Shown: positions 5,504-6,515 of the stretch, piece after piece
Layout: each line of letters opens with the position of its first letter
Position numbering within the stretch: the first letter of the stretch is position 1
NCBI GenBank assembly: GCA_905234775.1
Contig: CAJOJC010000098.1
Location: 1-6,515 of the forward strand
Direction: 5' to 3'
Source: an uncultured Bacteroidales bacterium
Lineage (GTDB): Bacteria > Bacteroidota > Bacteroidia > Bacteroidales > UBA932
Length of the DNA: 6,515 bases
The notes under the pieces: model-generated
What the model was told of the DNA's origin: nothing
Seen by the model: only the letters and a program-made list of their open reading frames with translations
Databases searched by the model: none
Translations under genes and position numbers: made by a program

Positions 5504-6514
5504 TTAATACTGCCTGCTGACCGACTCTCCCTCGATTTTTACGAGAAAACAGTCGGGATATTTCTTGGCGATTTCAGCCATTTTTTTCACTGCTTCTTCA
5601 CGAGTATTGCTGATTGCGATTACATGTCTATACAGCTTCCCGCTCGCGATCTTCACGATAAGAGGTTTATAACCCAGAAGGCGGGCGTCTTTTTCATCCA
5701 GGGCCTTGGACAGAGTAGCTATCTGGACGCCGTACTGAACGGTGGGCTTCGGCGCTGCGACGGGCTTGGAGATCTCCATCGAGTTGTCATACTCGGTCTT
5801 GTATTGCTTGAAGGCCTGGAAAAGACACTCCGCGAGGCTGTCCCTGCTCTTTTCCTGCTTAAGGGTTCCGAGATCCTGTTCGTTGCTTATGAAACCGAGT
5901 TCCACCAGGACTGAAGGCATACTGGTTTTCCACAAAACGTAGAACGGGTCCTGGCTGACTCCCCTGCTGTTTTTGATGGGACCTTCGGCGAGTTTGTTTC
6001 CTATTATCTGGGCGAACTGGATGCTCTGCTCCAGGTAGGCGCTCTGCATCATGGTCATGAAGATGTACGATTCCGGGTCTTCGGGGTTGAACTCGGCGGT
6101 AGCGGGATTGTAGTCGTCGTCCAGCATGATGACGGAGTTCTCCCTCTGGACCATCGCGAGGTTCATTTTGTACAGATCGGTGCCTTTTTTATGGGACTGG
6201 CCGAGGACGTGGACGGAGTAGCCGTTGGCGGTCGTACCGATCGCAGAATTTATATGTACGGAAATAAATAGGTTGGCGCTCGCTTTGTTTGCGATTTCGG
6301 CACGGTCATTGAGGGTAACGAAGTGATCGGTGCTGCGCGTCATGATCACATTGACATCCGGGTACTCTTCGCGGATTTTGTCCGCAAGGGTCTTGGCGAT
6401 ATCCAGAACGAAGGTCTTTTCGTATGAATTGCCGTCTTTACTTACGGCTCCGGGGTCTTTGCCTCCGTGGCCGGGGTCGATGACGACGGTCGAAAGACTG
6501 AGACGGTCCTCGCA
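5504..6514 (-). CDS. N-acetylmuramoyl-L-alanine amidase (Amidase_3) with C-terminal SPOR-like domain, 5' end missing
   Basis: This AmiA/B/C-type zinc amidase cuts the bond between N-acetylmuramic acid and the stem peptide of peptidoglycan and typically helps daughter cells separate. The frame is open from the right edge for 336 codons to TAA at 5506-5504; the N-terminus and any signal peptide are outside. Numbering from the edge: VIDPGHGGKDPGA (11-23) with zinc ligand H16, zinc ligand E32, H87 in ISVHINS, and the catalytic glutamate E205 in VLVELGF. Between H87 and E205 lies an insertion of about 118 residues, the place where related enzymes carry an active-site-covering helix. A proline-containing linker leads to a SPOR-like repeat at about 260-330 (YGVQIATLSK through REEAVKKMAE), expected to bind denuded glycan at the septum. 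A GTG at 6349 is internal, not the start. Confidence 0.94.
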   Translation of the reverse strand, partial: CEDRLSLSTVVIDPGHGGKDPGAVSKDGNSYEKTFVLDIAKTLADKIREEYPDVNVIMTRSTDHFVTLNDRAEIANKASANLFISVHINSAIGTTANGYSVHVLGQSHKKGTDLYKMNLAMVQRENSVIMLDDDYNPATAEFNPEDPESYIFMTMMQSAYLEQSIQFAQIIGNKLAEGPIKNSRGVSQDPFYVLWKTSMPSVLVELGFISNEQDLGTLKQEKSRDSLAECLFQAFKQYKTEYDNSMEISKPVAAPKPTVQYGVQIATLSKALDEKDARLLGYKPLIVKIASGKLYRHVIAISNTREEAVKKMAEIAKKYPDCFLVKIEGESVSRQY

Positions 6515-6515
6515 G

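Noticed and set aside
5504..6349. Amidase starting at the GTG at 6349
   Set aside because: The frame stays open upstream to the window edge and encodes the essential zinc-binding VIDPGHGG motif, so the GTG is internal.

Overview
The window looks like ordinary chromosomal housekeeping DNA from a member of the Bacteroidota, most likely a Bacteroidales species. This rests on the protein sequences (the DnaA AAA+ and domain I motifs, the FtsH glycine/methionine-rich linker, an AmiC-type amidase with a C-terminal SPOR-like domain), on the lack of Shine-Dalgarno sequences before most starts, and on intergenic matches to the Bacteroides-type -7 promoter element TAnnTTTG. Genes are moderately GC-rich and gaps are clearly AT-rich. 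No mobile element, CRISPR array, tRNA or rRNA is visible. A genus cannot be named from this sequence alone.

Layout. 1-779 (minus): the first 259 codons of ftsH, running off the left edge. 776-1126 (minus): rsfS, overlapping ftsH by an ATGA. 1127-1188: a 62-bp divergent promoter region holding a near-perfect palindrome made of two opposing -7 elements. 1189-1788 (plus): a short biotin ligase gene, the only plus-strand gene. 1766-2410 (minus): rpe, meeting birA tail to tail with a 23-bp overlap that contains a perfect hairpin. 2412-3833 (minus): pepD. 3842-5255 (minus): dnaA, whose reading frame is broken near 3986. 5256-5503: a 248-bp AT-rich gap with the dnaA leader and an intrinsic terminator for the gene to its right. 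5504-6514 (minus): the 3' part of a cell-wall amidase gene, running off the right edge.

Functions. dnaA, pepD and rpe are spaced 8 bp and 1 bp apart and probably form one transcription unit combining replication initiation, dipeptide breakdown and the pentose phosphate pathway; this looks like co-transcription rather than a shared pathway. rsfS and ftsH form a second unit (ribosome silencing and membrane proteolysis). The amidase ends its own unit at the terminator at 5369-5401.

Most notable points. (1) The C-terminal DNA-binding domain of DnaA is split by a frameshift that fits an 11-nt deletion in the helix-turn-helix; the remaining 47 codons, with the DnaA signature, are intact in another frame. 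(2) The biotin ligase stops after the catalytic domain and lacks the usual C-terminal domain, exactly where it runs into rpe. (3) A symmetric bidirectional promoter lies between birA and rsfS. I found no convincing new biological system; the window is mainly core genes with a few local oddities.
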